Shown: positions 26,895 through 37,000, numbered from the stretch's first letter. The stretch: DNA of 64,000 nucleotides from Zhongshania aliphaticivorans (GCF_001586255.1 NZ_CP014544.1:1581501-1645500); one strand, 5' to 3'. Notes: generated by a model from the sequence alone, not told the origin. Translations and numbers: made by a program.

Positions 26895-27644
26895 ATGAAG
26901 CGATTTACCGATAGAGTGATCTTAGTTACTGGTGCCGGCTCTGGTATCGGTCGAGCTTGTGCACTCAGGCTTGCTGCAGAAGGCGGTAAACTCTACTGCA
27001 CCGATATCCAACAAGGCGATGTGGCGAGTTTAGTTCAAGAGATCAATGCCGCGGGCGGCACGGCGATAGCGGAGTGTTTTGATGTGAGTGCGCCGGGCGC
27101 CGCGGAGGCCACCGTGGCTGCTTGTGTGGCTCATTACGGTAAGCTTGATGTCGTCGTTAATATGGCAGGTATTTTGCGTTTTTCAAATTGCCATGAGACC
27201 AGCTTTGACATGTGGTCGCAGATTATTGCAGTAAATTTAACCGGCACGTTTATGCTGTGTAAGGCCGCCTTACCTGAATTGCTTAAAACCCAGGGCAATA
27301 TTGTCAATGCGGCGTCTACGGCATCATTGCAGGGTTTACCATGGGGCGCAGCCTATGGCGCAAGCAAGGGCGGGGTACTCGCCCTGACTCGGAGTATTGC
27401 AGTTGAATACGCCAAACGCGGGGTGCGTGCCAATTGTGTTTGCCCAGGTGATATTAATACCAATATGGTACAGGGCTTAAGTTTTCCGGAAGACGCCGAT
27501 TTTGACTTGCTTAGCCGCATCACCTCCCTGAGTGGCGCCAAAGGGCCTGAGACCGTAGCCGGTGTTGTTGCCATGCTGGCGTCCGAAGATGGCTGTCATA
27601 TCACGGGAGAGCATATTCGCGTTGACGGTGGAATTTTGGCCTAG
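26895..27644 (+). CDS. SDR-family oxidoreductase
   Basis: 249 residues, classical short-chain dehydrogenase. Cofactor motif TGAGSGIG (12-19); Asp37 after the second strand suggests NAD(H). The active site is Ser141/144 region with Tyr154 and Lys158 (YGASK). The usual NNAG is NMAG here. The C-terminal GGI-type end (EHIRVDGGILA) is typical of FabG-like enzymes. Promoter side is divergent from the acyl-CoA dehydrogenase pair. AGGAGA precedes the ATG. Substrate unknown, probably a hydroxyacyl or cyclic alcohol. Confidence 0.9.
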   Translation: MKRFTDRVILVTGAGSGIGRACALRLAAEGGKLYCTDIQQGDVASLVQEINAAGGTAIAECFDVSAPGAAEATVAACVAHYGKLDVVVNMAGILRFSNCHETSFDMWSQIIAVNLTGTFMLCKAALPELLKTQGNIVNAASTASLQGLPWGAAYGASKGGVLALTRSIAVEYAKRGVRANCVCPGDINTNMVQGLSFPEDADFDLLSRITSLSGAKGPETVAGVVAMLASEDGCHITGEHIRVDGGILA

Positions 27645-27737
27645 GCCCCAATTACGCGTAAAAATCCCGCCGATTTATGGCCGCAGACCACCGACTCTGC
27701 CATCATTGCCCTTAGCAATTCACAAGAGTAATGAAAA

Positions 27738-29222
27738 ATGACGGAAACTTATGTGCTGGCGATTGATCAGGGTACTACCAGTTCACGGGCAATCGTCTTT
27801 AATAGTCGGGGTGAGGTCTGTGGGCTTGGCCAAGAGGAGTTTAGTCAGCACTATCCTGAGGACGCGTGGGTAGAGCACGACCCAGAGGAAATTTGGCAAA
27901 CGACCTTAAATAGTTGCCGTAAGGCGATAGCGGATGCTGGCCTAAAGGCGTCGGCGATTGCTGGCATTGGAATCACCAATCAACGTGAAACCACGGTGAT
28001 CTGGGATCGGAAAACGGGGAAAGCGATTTATCCAGCGATTGTTTGGCAGGACCGACGCACGGCTAAGCAGTGTGCTGAGTTGAAGTCGCAGGGCGTTGAA
28101 GACTTGGTGTCGCAACGTACCGGCTTGCTGTTAGATCCGTATTTCTCTGGGACTAAAGTGGCGTGGCTGCTGGATAATGTCGAGGGTGCCCGGAAGCGTG
28201 CAGAGGCAGGGGAGCTGGCGTTTGGCACGATCGATAGTTTTTTATTGTGGCGCCTAAGCGACGGCGAGCAGCATGCCACCGATGCGACAAATGCATCTCG
28301 TACCTTATTGTTTAATATTCATAAGCAGCAATGGGATGCCGAACTACTGGAATTGTTTAATATTCCTCAGACTCTATTGCCCGAAGTGAAAGACAGCTGC
28401 GATGATTATGGCCGATGCACGTCAGACTTGTTTGGCTCAGCGATACCGATTTGCGCATTAATTGGCGACCAACAGGCGGCCACGGTTGGTCAGGCGTGCT
28501 TTAAACCCGGCATGGTAAAGAGCACCTACGGGACAGGGTGTTTTGTGGTGCTAAATACCGGAACCAAGGCTTTAAGCTCTAAACATCGCCTGCTGACGAC
28601 GGTGGCTTACCGCATTAAGGGTGAGGTCACCTATGCCTTAGAAGGAAGTATTTTTGTCGCTGGTGCCGCTGTGCAATGGCTACGTGATGGCTTACACCTC
28701 ATTGGTTCAGCCTCAGAGACCCAACCCTTGGCAGAAAGCGTGGCAAGTTCGAACGGCGTTTATATGGTGCCAGCTTTTACCGGGCTGGGTGCGCCATATT
28801 GGGACCCCGACGCCCGCGGCGCAATTTTGGGGCTGACCCGAGATACCGGCATCGCACACATTGCGCGGGCGGCCTTGGAGTCGGTCTGCTACCAAACCCG
28901 CGATTTATTAGAGGCCATGCGCGGTGATGGCGCTGACTTTGCGACGCTGCGGGTGGATGGCGGAATGGTCGCTAACGATTGGGTGGTGCAGCGTCTTGCC
29001 GATATGCTTGATTGTCGCTGCGAGCGTCCACTCGTCAGCGAGACGACAGCACTCGGCGCCGCGTATTTAGCGGGTTTGCAATTAGGCGTATACGCGTCGC
29101 TCGAGGAAATTGCCGCGCTCTGGCAGTGTGAAGGGGGCTTTGATCCGGCAATGAATGAAGTTGATCGCGCTCGACGCTACACCGGCTGGAAAAGCGCGGT
29201 AGCGCGGGTTAGAACGCAATAG
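27738..29222 (+). CDS. glpK: Glycerol kinase
   Basis: 494 residues, normal for GlpK. It phosphorylates glycerol to glycerol 3-phosphate with ATP. Visible motifs: [13 protein letters not shown] (phosphate-binding, N-terminal), [12 protein letters not shown], the substrate-binding [11 protein letters not shown] and DATNASRT, and [17 protein letters not shown] with the C-terminal [11 protein letters not shown]. No glpF or glpD is adjacent, so it stands apart from the usual glp cluster here; the upstream SDR is 93 nt away. It may process glycerol from lipid hydrolysis. Confidence 0.96.
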   Translation: MTETYVLAIDQGTTSSRAIVFNSRGEVCGLGQEEFSQHYPEDAWVEHDPEEIWQTTLNSCRKAIADAGLKASAIAGIGITNQRETTVIWDRKTGKAIYPAIVWQDRRTAKQCAELKSQGVEDLVSQRTGLLLDPYFSGTKVAWLLDNVEGARKRAEAGELAFGTIDSFLLWRLSDGEQHATDATNASRTLLFNIHKQQWDAELLELFNIPQTLLPEVKDSCDDYGRCTSDLFGSAIPICALIGDQQAATVGQACFKPGMVKSTYGTGCFVVLNTGTKALSSKHRLLTTVAYRIKGEVTYALEGSIFVAGAAVQWLRDGLHLIGSASETQPLAESVASSNGVYMVPAFTGLGAPYWDPDARGAILGLTRDTGIAHIARAALESVCYQTRDLLEAMRGDGADFATLRVDGGMVANDWVVQRLADMLDCRCERPLVSETTALGAAYLAGLQLGVYASLEEIAALWQCEGGFDPAMNEVDRARRYTGWKSAVARVRTQ

Positions 29223-29233
29223 CAACGCAATCT

Positions 29234-29272
29234 TTAACTGGCGCTCGGAGCCGTAATGCGAGCGCCAGTTAA
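29234..29272. terminator. Bidirectional terminator between glpK and EAL gene
   Basis: A perfect 14-bp stem (29234-29247 with 29259-29272) with an 11-nt loop. It lies between two convergent genes and overlaps the stop codon of the minus-strand gene. A-rich and T-rich flanks occur on both sides (TCT before, AAAA after). Confidence 0.85.
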
Positions 29273-32097
29273 AAGTCGTGAATTCGCAATGAAAGATCCA
29301 GCGCGCTGATGGGCATCGGTCGGCAAACATAATAACCTTGCACGTACTCTACGCCCATATCTCGCACAATTTCCAGAGCTTCGCGGTTTTCTACACCTTC
29401 GACAATTACTTTTTTGCCGAGATTGTGGCTCATTTCCACCATTGATTTTACCAGTACTTGGTCGCTCTCGCGCTCGTGAATAAAGCGAATAAAGGACTGG
29501 TCTATTTTAATGTAATCTACTGGTAGTTCGCGCACATATTCAAAGGACGTAAAGCCAATGCCAAAGTCGTCAAACGCGACTTTAGCGCCCACCGCTTTAA
29601 AATTATTAAGCAGTTTTCTTGCGGCAGTTAAGTTCTCTAAGGCGTCGGTCTCGACAACCTCAAAGATGAGACGGTCGGGATTGGCGCCAGTCCGTTTTAA
29701 AATTTCGCTTAGGCGTTCTTCAAAATCAGCCTGTTCAAGGGTTGGCGCGGTAATATTGATACTAAGGCCGGTATTGATGCCAGAATCTTCCCACATGCGC
29801 TGCTGGCGCATGGCCTTTTCCATTACGGAGAAGTCTAGTCGTGGCATTAAGCCAGATTCAGCGGCGATGCCGAGGAAGTGGGCGGGGGAAATAAATTGGC
29901 CTTCGTCGTCGAGCATGCGCACTAAACATTCGCAGTGGCTAATGCTGTTTAGGCTTAAGTCTAAAATTGGCTGATAAAATAGCACAAGCCGGTTGCCGCT
30001 TAGCGCTGATTGTAATTGCTCTTTCATTCGATACTTTTCGTGCCGAGATACTCGGCTGGTGTCGTCGGATTCTGCCGCGTAATACAGACTTCCCCGCGCC
30101 TTGCTTTTGACTTTTATCATTGTTGATGTGGTGTTGGAGATCAGTTCGTCGATACCACTTAAACTGTCGTCGTAACTGTCAACGACAATGGAAATACAAA
30201 TCTCTTCGCTGACATTATTCTTGCTGAACGCGTAGCGAGTTAGTTTTTCAAGGCCGAGGTCTTTTACACTTTGATTTGAATCCTTTGGGTGATGAACGAT
30301 TGCACAAAATTCGCCAGAACCGGTTCTTGCTAGGGGGCTGTTTTCTGGCAAAGCATCAAGTAAATGTGCGGCCAGGTCATTTAATAAGCGATCTCCGGCG
30401 TCGAAACCAAAGCGATCATTGAAAATTGCAAAGTCATCAATATCGAACATGACCAATTCGATAAGGTCATTGTCGCGATGCTTGGCGATATACTCATTGG
30501 CGTTTTCGGTAAAGCTACTGCGATTGAGAAGGCCAGTAATACGGTCGTGCTGGCCCAACCAATGGAGACTTTCGGCCGCTTCCTTACGCTCGGTGATGTC
30601 GATGCCCATCGACAAGATGTGCGCTTCGTCATTTACATGCAGGCAAGTATGTGTCCACAGAAAATACAGTTTACGACCATCGTCGGTAAAAAAAGGCATT
30701 TGGCCTTGCGATTTTTTGCCGGTGGTGTCGGTAATACTTTGTAATGAAGCCGAAAGCGATTTGCTCTGATTTTCGTTTCTTACCCACGTATTTATATTGG
30801 CATTTTGTGGCGCCTTTATGTTGAGCCCGGTTAGCTCCCTACCCATTTTGTTTATATTTCGAATAGTGCCGATACTGTCGTGGATAATGACTGTTAACGG
30901 CGAGGCATCAAGTATTAGCTCATTGAATACTTTTGCTTCAGTAAGGGCTTCAATTTTTGATTTAAGTTCATTGCGGTGTTGGTCGACACTGGCATTCATG
31001 CGCTCCAATGAGTCGATAACCTCGCCGACGGTGTGATGAAGAATATCAATTTCATCAGAATATTTTTTCTGAGAAATTTGTTCTTGTAAAAGCGTTTGGG
31101 CCTTTTGGAAATGACCGTCAGGTAGCATTGGCAGGATTTTAGCTAGTTTCATCAAACGATCAAGCGAGGGCTTTAAAATGAGACTAATCAAAATAATAAT
31201 AAGCCCGAGGGTGATGAGGGTAGAAAATAATATGTCTTTTACCGCTTGTGAGAGTAGCTCCTCGACTTGGGATTGATCTTCGATCACTGCCGCATAAGAG
31301 GTGATGTCGCTGTTATGACTTATTGGGAAGAATCGGGCACTAAAATAGCCATTTGGTGTTGTGTCAAAGAAATTCTGCGGAGCGCGGGTGTTAAAGTCGA
31401 TGAACTTAAAAATATCGCTCAAATTCCGGCTCGTTGTTTTTGCATGGCTTGCTGCAATGATGCGCTCAGCTGTTAATATGCCGTCTTCCTGATTGATGGC
31501 TAATAGAGCGATATCGGCGCCGGTGATTTCGTAGAAATCTTGGATAAGTAATGTCGCCGAACGGTTTATATTAATAATAAGCTCGCGGCCGTCGTCCGCA
31601 ATTATTGGAATATAGACGCTCTGAAAACATTGCAATATGCAGTTTAGGGTGGCAATAGGGCGTTGGCTGTCATTAAGCAAGCTGACAGCCTTAGATACTT
31701 GGGCTTTAGTCGCCTGAATACTTGCGCCATCTTGAACTGAGCGGCCTAATACGGTGCCATCTTTGCTTAGATAGTATATGGATTCAATGCCAGACAGCAA
31801 AGACGGGGGCTGAATTGAGTCGCTGCTGAATTCATCTTGGCTGGGTATGCTTTGTTGGTCAGCGAGGCGAAAGAGCTCTTCGCTCGATCTATCTTTAAGG
31901 GCGAGAAAAGTACTCTCTAACTGGTTTAAGTTTGCGGCTACTTGCTTATGTTGTAACTGCACGGTTTGGATGTAGCTCAAGTAGCCCCGACCGCCCATGA
32001 CAAGTGCAACGGCCAGAAATAGCACAACACTGAGCTTGCGCTGAAGGCCAAGGTTAACGGTGTTGACTTGTTGGCTGCTGGTCTTGATCAGATCCAT
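29269..32097 (-). CDS. Membrane-bound PAS-(degenerate GGDEF)-EAL phosphodiesterase
   Basis: 942 residues. Membrane helices at about 22-40 and 290-308 enclose a periplasmic sensor of about 250 residues. A HAMP-like region, a PAS domain (about 390-510), a GGDEF domain (about 512-680) and an EAL domain (about 690-935) follow. The cyclase site is degenerate: GSGEF at 593-597 instead of GGDEF, so synthase activity is unlikely. The EAL side is complete (ECLVR with E723, SINIT Asn, FEVVE Glu, DDFG, YIKID Lys, EGVE, VQGY Gln), so c-di-GMP hydrolysis is predicted. It is the last gene of a minus-strand operon behind an outer-membrane barrel and a periplasmic binding protein; those may feed its periplasmic sensor. 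Confidence 0.92.
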   Translation of the reverse strand: MDLIKTSSQQVNTVNLGLQRKLSVVLFLAVALVMGGRGYLSYIQTVQLQHKQVAANLNQLESTFLALKDRSSEELFRLADQQSIPSQDEFSSDSIQPPSLLSGIESIYYLSKDGTVLGRSVQDGASIQATKAQVSKAVSLLNDSQRPIATLNCILQCFQSVYIPIIADDGRELIININRSATLLIQDFYEITGADIALLAINQEDGILTAERIIAASHAKTTSRNLSDIFKFIDFNTRAPQNFFDTTPNGYFSARFFPISHNSDITSYAAVIEDQSQVEELLSQAVKDILFSTLITLGLIIILISLILKPSLDRLMKLAKILPMLPDGHFQKAQTLLQEQISQKKYSDEIDILHHTVGEVIDSLERMNASVDQHRNELKSKIEALTEAKVFNELILDASPLTVIIHDSIGTIRNINKMGRELTGLNIKAPQNANINTWVRNENQSKSLSASLQSITDTTGKKSQGQMPFFTDDGRKLYFLWTHTCLHVNDEAHILSMGIDITERKEAAESLHWLGQHDRITGLLNRSSFTENANEYIAKHRDNDLIELVMFDIDDFAIFNDRFGFDAGDRLLNDLAAHLLDALPENSPLARTGSGEFCAIVHHPKDSNQSVKDLGLEKLTRYAFSKNNVSEEICISIVVDSYDDSLSGIDELISNTTSTMIKVKSKARGSLYYAAESDDTSRVSRHEKYRMKEQLQSALSGNRLVLFYQPILDLSLNSISHCECLVRMLDDEGQFISPAHFLGIAAESGLMPRLDFSVMEKAMRQQRMWEDSGINTGLSINITAPTLEQADFEERLSEILKRTGANPDRLIFEVVETDALENLTAARKLLNNFKAVGAKVAFDDFGIGFTSFEYVRELPVDYIKIDQSFIRFIHERESDQVLVKSMVEMSHNLGKKVIVEGVENREALEIVRDMGVEYVQGYYVCRPMPISALDLSLRIHDF

Positions 32098-32111
32098 GTG
32101 TTTTCGCGTTT

Positions 32112-33272
32112 TCAGAATCGGTACCCTAGCATAATCCCAAAGATTTCAGTGCGCTCATTAAGGGGCATATTCTCTTCGTTATCAATGGCTGGTATACCGC
32201 TGGTTCCCCGCAAACCGTAAACGTTTACGTCGACAATCCAGTTTGGGGTGGGAGTCCAGCGGGCGCCAACAACCAAATTGTGGCTATCAGTTTCGTTGCG
32301 ACGATCCCGGTCTAGCACGCTTAATTCGTAGCGTCCGGTTAGAGTGATGGTCGGTCGCAGGCGATATTGTGCTTGTAAGTAGGCTGCTTCAATTTCCTGG
32401 ATTTGGGAACCTTGCGAACTGTGAAAGTTGGTGGTGATTAAGCTGTATTCCGTGGTGAAGCTCCATGTGGCGAGGTTTTTCTGCGCTGAAAGTACGTAGC
32501 CGCTGGCGTCGAGGTTGAGTTCAGCAAAACTGCCTAAGTTAGAATGTAGATCAATTTGCGCATCGAGTATCGACAGTGCGAATTTAGTGTCGCCACCGTT
32601 TCTGGAATGCAGTATTTGGCCAAAAATGGGCGTTCTGAGTTCGCCTTTGTGAATGAAGGCGGCTGCACGAGGACCAAAAAGGATGTTGATAGTGTCGGCG
32701 GAAAGACTGCTGTTGCGACCCATGGTTAAATTAAAAGAGGTGGAATTCTCGTCGGCGTCCCAGTAGCTATAAAGCTGGGCACCGTCACTGGCAAAGAGCA
32801 ATTCTCTTAAGCCGTTGCCTTCAAAATAAACGGCTTGTGGCATTAATATGGTAGGGCGGGTAAACAAGACGTCACGGGTGTCGTTATAAAAGCCGTAGGC
32901 GTTACGCACCCGGCCGATTCTAAAGCCTAAACCGGAATTATCTGATTCCACTGCTTTAATGTCGGCAAAGAGAAAATCTATTTTAACGCTGCCATTATCT
33001 GCGCTACCAGCGTCGCGGCTAAGTATTTGGCCTGCAAAATTTAAGTTTGGTGTGGCGCGCCAAGTTCCGTTAATAGCCGCCTCGCTATAGTCAAAACTAC
33101 CGCGCTGGCTGTCGCCATAAAAGTTATTGCCATCACTCAAAAGATAAGCTTGGGAATAAAAGCCGTGAAATTGCAAATCATTGTTGATGTTCGCCTGAGT
33201 CGGGCAGGTGACGCTCAGAGACACGACACCGAGTGTTAAGCATTGTATGAGATTTTTAAAAAAAGAAGGCAT
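32112..33272 (-). CDS. Outer-membrane beta-barrel (porin-like) protein
   Basis: 386 residues with a signal peptide (cleavage near TQA/NIN). The mature protein alternates polar and hydrophobic residues in short strands and ends with an aromatic residue (MLGYRF), the C-terminal signature of outer-membrane barrels. Internal text such as FRIGRVRNAYGFYNDTRDV resembles porin-like proteins found with GGDEF/EAL genes. Gaps are 14 nt to the EAL gene and 3 nt from the preceding gene, so it is co-transcribed. The substrate is unknown. Confidence 0.8.
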   Translation of the reverse strand: MPSFFKNLIQCLTLGVVSLSVTCPTQANINNDLQFHGFYSQAYLLSDGNNFYGDSQRGSFDYSEAAINGTWRATPNLNFAGQILSRDAGSADNGSVKIDFLFADIKAVESDNSGLGFRIGRVRNAYGFYNDTRDVLFTRPTILMPQAVYFEGNGLRELLFASDGAQLYSYWDADENSTSFNLTMGRNSSLSADTINILFGPRAAAFIHKGELRTPIFGQILHSRNGGDTKFALSILDAQIDLHSNLGSFAELNLDASGYVLSAQKNLATWSFTTEYSLITTNFHSSQGSQIQEIEAAYLQAQYRLRPTITLTGRYELSVLDRDRRNETDSHNLVVGARWTPTPNWIVDVNVYGLRGTSGIPAIDNEENMPLNERTEIFGIMLGYRF

Positions 33273-33275
33273 TGT

Positions 33276-33836
33276 TTAGTACTCGCTGCTGGTTCGAAGA
33301 ACGAACAGTTCGGATGAAGATCGGCTTAATTCTGCGGTGCTGCTCAGGGTGTCGCTTGGAGCGTAACCAATGGCGCCAGGCGTAGCATTAATAATTGCCT
33401 GCAACTCCTGCTCATTGCTCACGATAGTTGGCGGAATACCGGTTCCGCTGAATATTAGCCTGTCCCACTGTTCGCGCAGCACGTAGGGGTAAACTTTGAG
33501 AACTGATTTGCAAAACTGTTGGTGCAGGGGGTTTTGGTCAGGTAGAACAAACACCTTTATGGGCGTTTTGTCGTCCCAGCTTCTTTTGCGGATAGTGAAA
33601 ATTGCCCGCAGATTACTTAAGTTAAGCTCGCCTGTCTGTACTTCGCTATTTGTGAGGACCACGACACCGGCCTCGTTCATGGCGGTGCGAATGACTTCAG
33701 CGTGAGTGCTACTGCACAATAGTAACGATGCTAAACACAAGCTTGGAATCATTTTCTGCCAGTATTTGCGCGCATTGGCAGTGCGTGTTTTTGAGCTTTT
33801 CACAACATAATCCTGTGGTGCCATCAATTCAATCAT
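33276..33836 (-). CDS. PstS-like short periplasmic substrate-binding protein
   Basis: About 186 residues from the ATG at 33836. The hydrophobic signal segment PSLCLASLLLCSSTHA ends at a likely Ala-x-Ala-type site. The mature region (LSNLRAIFTIRKRSWDDKTPIKVFVLPDQN, and later TPGAIGYAP) matches short phosphate-ABC-type substrate-binding-like proteins. No PstCAB transporter is present, so a sensory role is more likely. The frame is open up to 33938 but that would overlap the upstream gene by 62 nt and has no signal character; starts at 33824 or 33752 are also possible. Confidence 0.7.
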   Translation of the reverse strand: MIELMAPQDYVVKSSKTRTANARKYWQKMIPSLCLASLLLCSSTHAEVIRTAMNEAGVVVLTNSEVQTGELNLSNLRAIFTIRKRSWDDKTPIKVFVLPDQNPLHQQFCKSVLKVYPYVLREQWDRLIFSGTGIPPTIVSNEQELQAIINATPGAIGYAPSDTLSSTAELSRSSSELFVLRTSSEY

Positions 33837-33876
33837 AATTTTATGAATACCACGTTTTACAGTTACATGAGCTTTT

Positions 33877-34617
33877 TCAGGGGTGAACCGAATCGGTTTG
33901 AGCAAATAAGGTGCTGAATGCCTTAATTCTTTTTGCATTTACGCCTAGGTCCCCTTTGCCTGTGCGCGATGCTGAGCGCAGGTCTATTATGCTGCCGTCA
34001 TCGCTGGCCTGTATGCGAATGGCAATATCGTCGACAAAGCCAAACCAAAAGCTGCGATCTTCGGCCTCCAAATGCCCGTCATTCTGATAATAGACCAGCC
34101 ATCCCATTTCGCTAGCAATTTTGTATGCTCGTTTTTGAGCTGCGGGAACTGAAAGGGAACTAATGAGGCTGTTTAGCTCAGGGTAGGCTTGCTGCTGCAG
34201 TGAAATATTCGCCGTTTGGTATTTTAGGCTATTGTCGCTTGGCTTGCGCAGGCTGGGTGCCTTGATGAATTCCGGTGGGTTGCTGAGGTCAGTGCTAATG
34301 TCGTGAATCAATGGTGCGCCTGCGCCCTGAAATAGGCTGAGGCTAAAAAAAATGGCGGCGGGCAGGGCTATTAGGGCGGCGTTGCTGAGTTTACGTCGCG
34401 CTTCGGCGTGCTTTGCGCGCCGGGTAAACAGTGCCGATGCGCAAATGCTAATGAAGCTGAATAGGCCTGCAAGGCTAAACATCGATAGGCCGATTTGGTA
34501 GTCAAACGCCTGAAGGCGGACGCCAGCTGTGCCAATAAGGAGTAATAGTAGCGAGCAAATGGCAAGGGTTTGGGTCAATCTGGCAATAGTCATACTGCGA
34601 CCTATGTTATTTTTCAT
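33877..34617 (-). CDS. DUF1499 membrane protein
   Basis: 246 residues. Three hydrophobic helices in the first half (about 13-34, 43-63 and 82-100), then a soluble domain with the DUF1499 pattern (DIAIRIQASDDGSIIDLRSASRTGKGDLG is split here as D-x-A-x-R-I ... IDLRSASR ... G-x-GDLG). It is the first gene of the minus-strand operon leading to the porin-like and EAL genes, though its own role is unknown. Confidence 0.8.
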   Translation of the reverse strand: MKNNIGRSMTIARLTQTLAICSLLLLLIGTAGVRLQAFDYQIGLSMFSLAGLFSFISICASALFTRRAKHAEARRKLSNAALIALPAAIFFSLSLFQGAGAPLIHDISTDLSNPPEFIKAPSLRKPSDNSLKYQTANISLQQQAYPELNSLISSLSVPAAQKRAYKIASEMGWLVYYQNDGHLEAEDRSFWFGFVDDIAIRIQASDDGSIIDLRSASRTGKGDLGVNAKRIKAFSTLFAQTDSVHP

Positions 34618-34738
34618 AATCTTACCAAAGGGTAATAGCCATGTACTGTTTTTTTAGGCCTTGCCGTGATTTACTTGGTTATCGGTCTGTAACCTGTGGA
34701 TTCAGACTAACACGAAGTATAAAAATGAGGAATAAGGA

Positions 34739-35515
34739 ATGGGACGTGTAAACGGCAAGGTATGCATAGTAACGGGTGCGGCAAGTGGCATGGGCAAGGC
34801 TGACGCGATTATGCTCGCCGCCGAGGGTGCAAAAGTGGTGCTGACAGACCTTAACGAGGCCGACGGCCAGGCTGTTGCCGCGCAAATTGGAGAGTCTGCC
34901 ATTTTTGTGAAACACAATGTGACGAGCGAAGAAGATTGGCAGCGGGTAGTGAGCACGGCTGTGGCGCATTTTGGCCGCTTGGATGTGCTGGTGAATAACG
35001 CTGGTATGATGACCTTGGGTAATGTTGTTGATTGTAGTCTTGAGGACTACCGGCGTGTTAATGCGGTCAACAGCGAGGGTGTTTTTCTAGGCTGTAAGAC
35101 GGCAATACCGGCAATGGAAGCGTCGGGTAATGGTGGTTCCATCATTAATATGTCCTCGGTGGCGGCGATTCATGGCATGTCTTTTGTGGCGGCGTACAGC
35201 GCGAGCAAAGGAGCGGTAATGGCGTTGACCAAGTCGGTAGCGCTGTATTGCCGTGAAAAGCGCAATGGCATCCGCTGTAATTCTATTCACCCCGATGGCG
35301 TTAAAACGCCCATGGTATTTAAAGTTGCAACCGGTCAAGATTCCGCCACCAGAGAAGAGATTGAATCCCTTTCTACCGTTGAACACCCAATGTGCGAGCC
35401 GGAAGATATTGCTGCGCTGGTGCTTTATTTGGCATCGGATGAGTCGAAGTTTGTGAATGCAGCGGAAATGTTGATTGATAATGCTTCCACTGCGACACCG
35501 CCAATTGGCATGTAA
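34739..35515 (+). CDS. SDR-family oxidoreductase
   Basis: 258 residues. Cofactor motif TGAASGMG (12-19), Asp37 after the second strand (NAD preference), NNAG, and catalytic Ser140, Tyr153, Lys157 (YSASK). The loop RNGIRCNSIHPDGVKTPM is typical of hydroxysteroid/cyclohexanol-type dehydrogenases; the exact substrate is not inferable. AAGGA precedes the ATG. It precedes the EthD gene by 51 nt and probably shares its transcript. Confidence 0.9.
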   Translation: MGRVNGKVCIVTGAASGMGKADAIMLAAEGAKVVLTDLNEADGQAVAAQIGESAIFVKHNVTSEEDWQRVVSTAVAHFGRLDVLVNNAGMMTLGNVVDCSLEDYRRVNAVNSEGVFLGCKTAIPAMEASGNGGSIINMSSVAAIHGMSFVAAYSASKGAVMALTKSVALYCREKRNGIRCNSIHPDGVKTPMVFKVATGQDSATREEIESLSTVEHPMCEPEDIAALVLYLASDESKFVNAAEMLIDNASTATPPIGM

Positions 35516-35566
35516 GTCGGGATGCGGTATTTATGATTAATTGCATTATAAAAATAAGGAGAATGC

Positions 35567-36259
35567 GTGCAAAAAGTTATTTATTTAATGTGGGCTGGTG
35601 TGCCTGGGCCAGAATTTAATCAGCGTTTATTGTCTTGGTTGGCACCTGAACTGGCTGCTCAAGCTGGCGTTAAACGCATTCAGTTGAATCTGGTTGATGA
35701 CGCGGTGGCTGCTGCCTCCGCGTTGCGCATGGAAAATTCAGCGCAGGGGTTTGACGCAATGTGCTCGCTCTATTTGGATGATGGAGCAGAGCGGCTGGTG
35801 CTTCAGGAGTACATCCAGTCGTGTTGTGTCCAATTTAGTCGCTATCATGTGGATGAGTTTGAGGCGCTGGAGAATACAACGCAACGCGTGGGACGCGGGC
35901 AGCGGACACCGGGCTTTAGTCAGGTGGCGCTACTGCGTTGCCCTCAGAACATGGCCTATGAAGATTGGCGAGGCTACTGGCAGGGCACGCACACCCAGAT
36001 TGCCATCGACACGCAGTCGAGTTTTCGCTATGTACAAAATGTGGTCACTGAACTTGCCGGTAGTGATGTGGGCTGTTATCACGCTATTGTTGAAGAATGT
36101 TTCCCCGCTGAGGCAATGACAGACCCTGAAGTGTTTTATGCGGCGAAAGGCGACCCTGAAAAGTACCAAGCCAATTGCCAAAAAATGATTTCTAGCTGTC
36201 AAAATTTTATCGATTTTGATGAAATTGATGTAATACCCACGAGCGAGTACCAGTTTTGA
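35567..36259 (+). CDS. EthD-domain protein
   Basis: 230 residues with dimeric alpha/beta-barrel features in two halves: an N-terminal half (VIYLMWAGVPG) and a second half (VALLRCPQNMAYEDWRGYWQGTHTQIAI), whose WRxYW-x-GTH segment is the EthD signature. EthD-like proteins are found with catabolic oxygenases and dehydrogenases. Start is GTG 35567 behind AAGGAG; an ATG four bases earlier is out of frame. Function unproven. Confidence 0.8.
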   Translation: MQKVIYLMWAGVPGPEFNQRLLSWLAPELAAQAGVKRIQLNLVDDAVAAASALRMENSAQGFDAMCSLYLDDGAERLVLQEYIQSCCVQFSRYHVDEFEALENTTQRVGRGQRTPGFSQVALLRCPQNMAYEDWRGYWQGTHTQIAIDTQSSFRYVQNVVTELAGSDVGCYHAIVEECFPAEAMTDPEVFYAAKGDPEKYQANCQKMISSCQNFIDFDEIDVIPTSEYQF

Positions 36260-36289
36260 ATTTATTATTAATAGCTAGGCATTAACGCA

Positions 36290-37000
36290 GTGACAGAGAT
36301 TACCGTCGATCCCTCCTGGAGGCATCTGCTAGAGCGGGAGTTTGCTCAAGACTATTACCGTGAATTAATGGCCTTTTTAGAAAAGCGAAAGGCCGCGGGA
36401 GCCAAGATTTTTCCGCCGCAAGAGGCATGGTTTTCTGCTTTGGCTTCTACGCCATTGACTGATGTTAAGGTGGTTATTCTTGGTCAAGACCCTTACCACG
36501 CAGAGGGGCAGGCCCATGGTCTGTGTTTCTCGGTGCTGCCTGACGTGAAAACGCCACCGTCACTGAGAAATATTTACAAGGAGTTGCACCGTGATCTGCA
36601 TTTGCCGATACCTCACCACGGCTGCCTAAATAGCTGGGCGAGGCAGGGTGTGCTTCTGCTGAATACCGTGTTCACGGTGGAAGAGGGTAAGGCGGGGTCT
36701 CATCAGGGCCAGGGTTGGGAGCGCTTTAGTGAGGCCCTTGTATCAACTCTCAACACTGAGCGCGAAAGGCTAGTGTTTATGCTCTGGGGGGCGCAGGCGC
36801 AAAAAAAAGGTGCGGACATTGATCAAGATCGTCACTTGGTTTTATGCGCAGCTCATCCATCGCCCTTGTCGGCGCATCGAGGTTTTTTGGGCTGCGGTCA
36901 TTTCTCGCAGGCGAATGCTTATTTGACGGCAAATGGCCAGCAGCCCATAGATTGGCAGATTCCAGCGCTGCCCGAGCCAGCGTTCCAGCTTATTCCTTAG
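36290..37000 (+). CDS. ung: Uracil-DNA glycosylase
   Basis: 236 residues, family-1 enzyme that removes uracil from DNA. The water-activating loop is GQDPYHAEGQAHGLCFSV (Asp in GQDPYH), the uracil-recognition region SLRNIYKEL, and the DNA-intercalation loop HPSPLSAHRGFLGC. GTG start at 36290. Its stop lies inside the 3' end of the convergent MerR gene (11-nt overlap). Confidence 0.97.
   Translation: MTEITVDPSWRHLLEREFAQDYYRELMAFLEKRKAAGAKIFPPQEAWFSALASTPLTDVKVVILGQDPYHAEGQAHGLCFSVLPDVKTPPSLRNIYKELHRDLHLPIPHHGCLNSWARQGVLLLNTVFTVEEGKAGSHQGQGWERFSEALVSTLNTERERLVFMLWGAQAQKKGADIDQDRHLVLCAAHPSPLSAHRGFLGCGHFSQANAYLTANGQQPIDWQIPALPEPAFQLIP

Noticed and set aside
33837-33938. Long start of the PstS-like gene
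   Set aside because: It would overlap the DUF1499 gene by 62 nt and put 60 residues before the signal peptide.
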